Positions 32,193 through 32,665 of a DNA stretch of 32,665 nucleotides are shown piece after piece (position 1 is the first letter of the stretch; each line of letters begins with the position of its first letter). The notes below the pieces were generated by a model. That model was not told the origin of the DNA. It made no database searches and saw only the letters and a program-made list of their open reading frames with translations. The DNA is from a virus, in IMG/VR virus record IMGVR_UViG_3300044675_002010, positions 1 to 32,665 of that record; one strand, 5' to 3'. Position numbers and translations under genes: made by a program.

Positions 32193-32349
32193 CTGTTTTT
32201 ACTGGTGAATAGTAATCGCAACGCCCATCTTTATCAACAGGTGTCACAGAGAAGTATGCTTGGAAATAATCACTTGGTGGTGCCTTGTGGCGATAGCAAG
32301 TCATCTTCATAGGGCAATTCCCACCGGGGCACATTGTTATATCTGGCAT
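32167..32349 (-). CDS. small cysteine-containing protein
   Basis: A 60-residue protein, MPDITMCPGGNCPMKMTCYRH followed by KAPPSDYFQAYFSVTPVDKDGRCDYYSP. Four cysteines (CPGGNC, TCYRH, RCDYY) could bind a metal or an iron-sulphur cluster; similar small proteins appear in phage early operons. GAGGAATACT gives a strong start. It overlaps the previous gene by 80 bases and thyX by 26 bases, both in other frames. Confidence 0.7.
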   Translation of the reverse strand: MPDITMCPGGNCPMKMTCYRHKAPPSDYFQAYFSVTPVDKDGRCDYYSPVKTDENNRTKS

Positions 32350-32482
32350 AGTATTCCTCTACTTCCTTATCCCATTCTTCGTTTTCAGTGGATTGTAAAA
32401 CTTCTGCTTTTCGTTTCTTGCCCTCTTTCTCAAGGGCAATTGTTTCACGGCTCAGCTTCTTTTGTTTCTTTTCTTCTTTCAT
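32270..32482 (-). CDS. small charged protein after exonuclease
   Basis: A 70-residue protein, very lysine/glutamate-rich at the start (KEEKKQKKLSRETIALEKEGKKRKAE), ending EEYYARYNNVPRWELPYEDD and a PQGTTK tail. The start overlaps the exonuclease stop (ATGA), which indicates translational coupling. I recognise the ending as part of a recurrent small phage family, but its role is unknown. Confidence 0.65.
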   Translation of the reverse strand: MKEEKKQKKLSRETIALEKEGKKRKAEVLQSTENEEWDKEVEEYYARYNNVPRWELPYEDDLLSPQGTTK

Positions 32483-32665
32483 TCTACATTCTTTGCAAGT
32501 TGTTCGCGCAACACCTTAGTAATACCCCTGCTAGGAGTGCTGATAATCCACGGAAGAAGTGTGATGTACAGCTTCTCAAGAAGGATTACATCTTGGATAT
32601 TGTACTTCTCCATCTTCTGCCATGCAGCCAAGTCACGCTGCATACATTTCACCCACAACTCAAAC
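32479..32665 (-). CDS. 3'-5' exonuclease / RNase H-like protein, C-terminal part
   Basis: A partial gene cut by the window edge; the 61 last residues are visible (FELWVKCMQRDLAAWQKME then KYNIQDVILLEKLYITLLPWI). KYNxQDVxLLExLYxxLLPWI is the end of the exonuclease domain that many phages carry as a stand-alone replication exonuclease: YNxQDV holds the last catalytic aspartate. It likely supplies proofreading or end-processing for phage replication. The stop is shared with the next start (ATGA). Confidence 0.75.
   Translation of the reverse strand, partial: FELWVKCMQRDLAAWQKMEKYNIQDVILLEKLYITLLPWIISTPSRGITKVLREQLAKNVE

Noticed and set aside
1-32665. tRNA genes, CRISPR arrays, insertion sequences, integrase or attachment sites
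   Set aside because: I found no cloverleaf-like segments, regularly spaced repeats, transposase motifs or integrase motifs by reading; a dedicated tRNA scan could still find something small.

Overview
The window is a 32.7 kb piece of a lytic, short-tailed (podovirus-like) double-stranded DNA phage. The evidence is the virion gene order: tail spikes, small and large terminase, portal, scaffold, major capsid protein, head fibre, two tail tubular proteins, internal virion proteins, and endolysin with holin. An opposing block carries phage nucleotide-metabolism genes. No integrase, excisionase or repressor is visible. Overall base composition is moderate to AT-rich, with GC-richer patches in a tail fibre gene, the capsid gene and a late virion gene. 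I cannot name the host; a Gram-negative bacterium is the most likely inference from the overall gene set.

Layout, plus strand (1-27025). A sigma70-like promoter with an extended -10 lies near 94-123. Next come two receptor-binding genes in tandem (196-1920 and 1970-3544), each preceded by a related mini-ORF with a third copy downstream. After a short non-coding gap with a nested hairpin and a T7-promoter-like motif come: a one-TM protein (possible holin), small terminase, HNH nuclease, large terminase, portal, a small protein, scaffold, major capsid protein, terminator, a putative decoration protein, terminator, head fibre, tail tubular A, two small proteins, tail tubular B, a GNAT acetyltransferase, a gp14-like internal protein, a 2181-residue protein with an HELIH zincin motif, a 795-residue protein, M15 endolysin, holin, and four smaller genes, one of which is a 454-residue virion protein. 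A bidirectional terminator (27044-27084) closes the block.

Layout, minus strand (32665-27090). This block converges on the same terminator and reads, in transcription order: the C-terminus of a probable 3'-5' exonuclease (cut by the window edge), two small proteins, ThyX, a small protein, a second HNH protein, three tiny ORFs, MazG-like pyrophosphohydrolase, NrdB, NrdA and three small proteins. Almost every pair overlaps or abuts, so this is a tightly coupled operon. Together these genes would make deoxynucleotides (NrdA/NrdB), convert dUMP to dTMP (ThyX), and clean up non-canonical or excess NTPs (MazG), feeding phage replication.

Most interesting signals: homologous DKLA-type mini-ORFs around the tail spike genes; a tail spike gene that begins where the first fibre's anchor ends; an abrupt GC change inside the fibre gene; the giant zincin-containing virion-region protein; a GNAT enzyme inside the structural operon; and long out-of-frame overlaps in the early operon.
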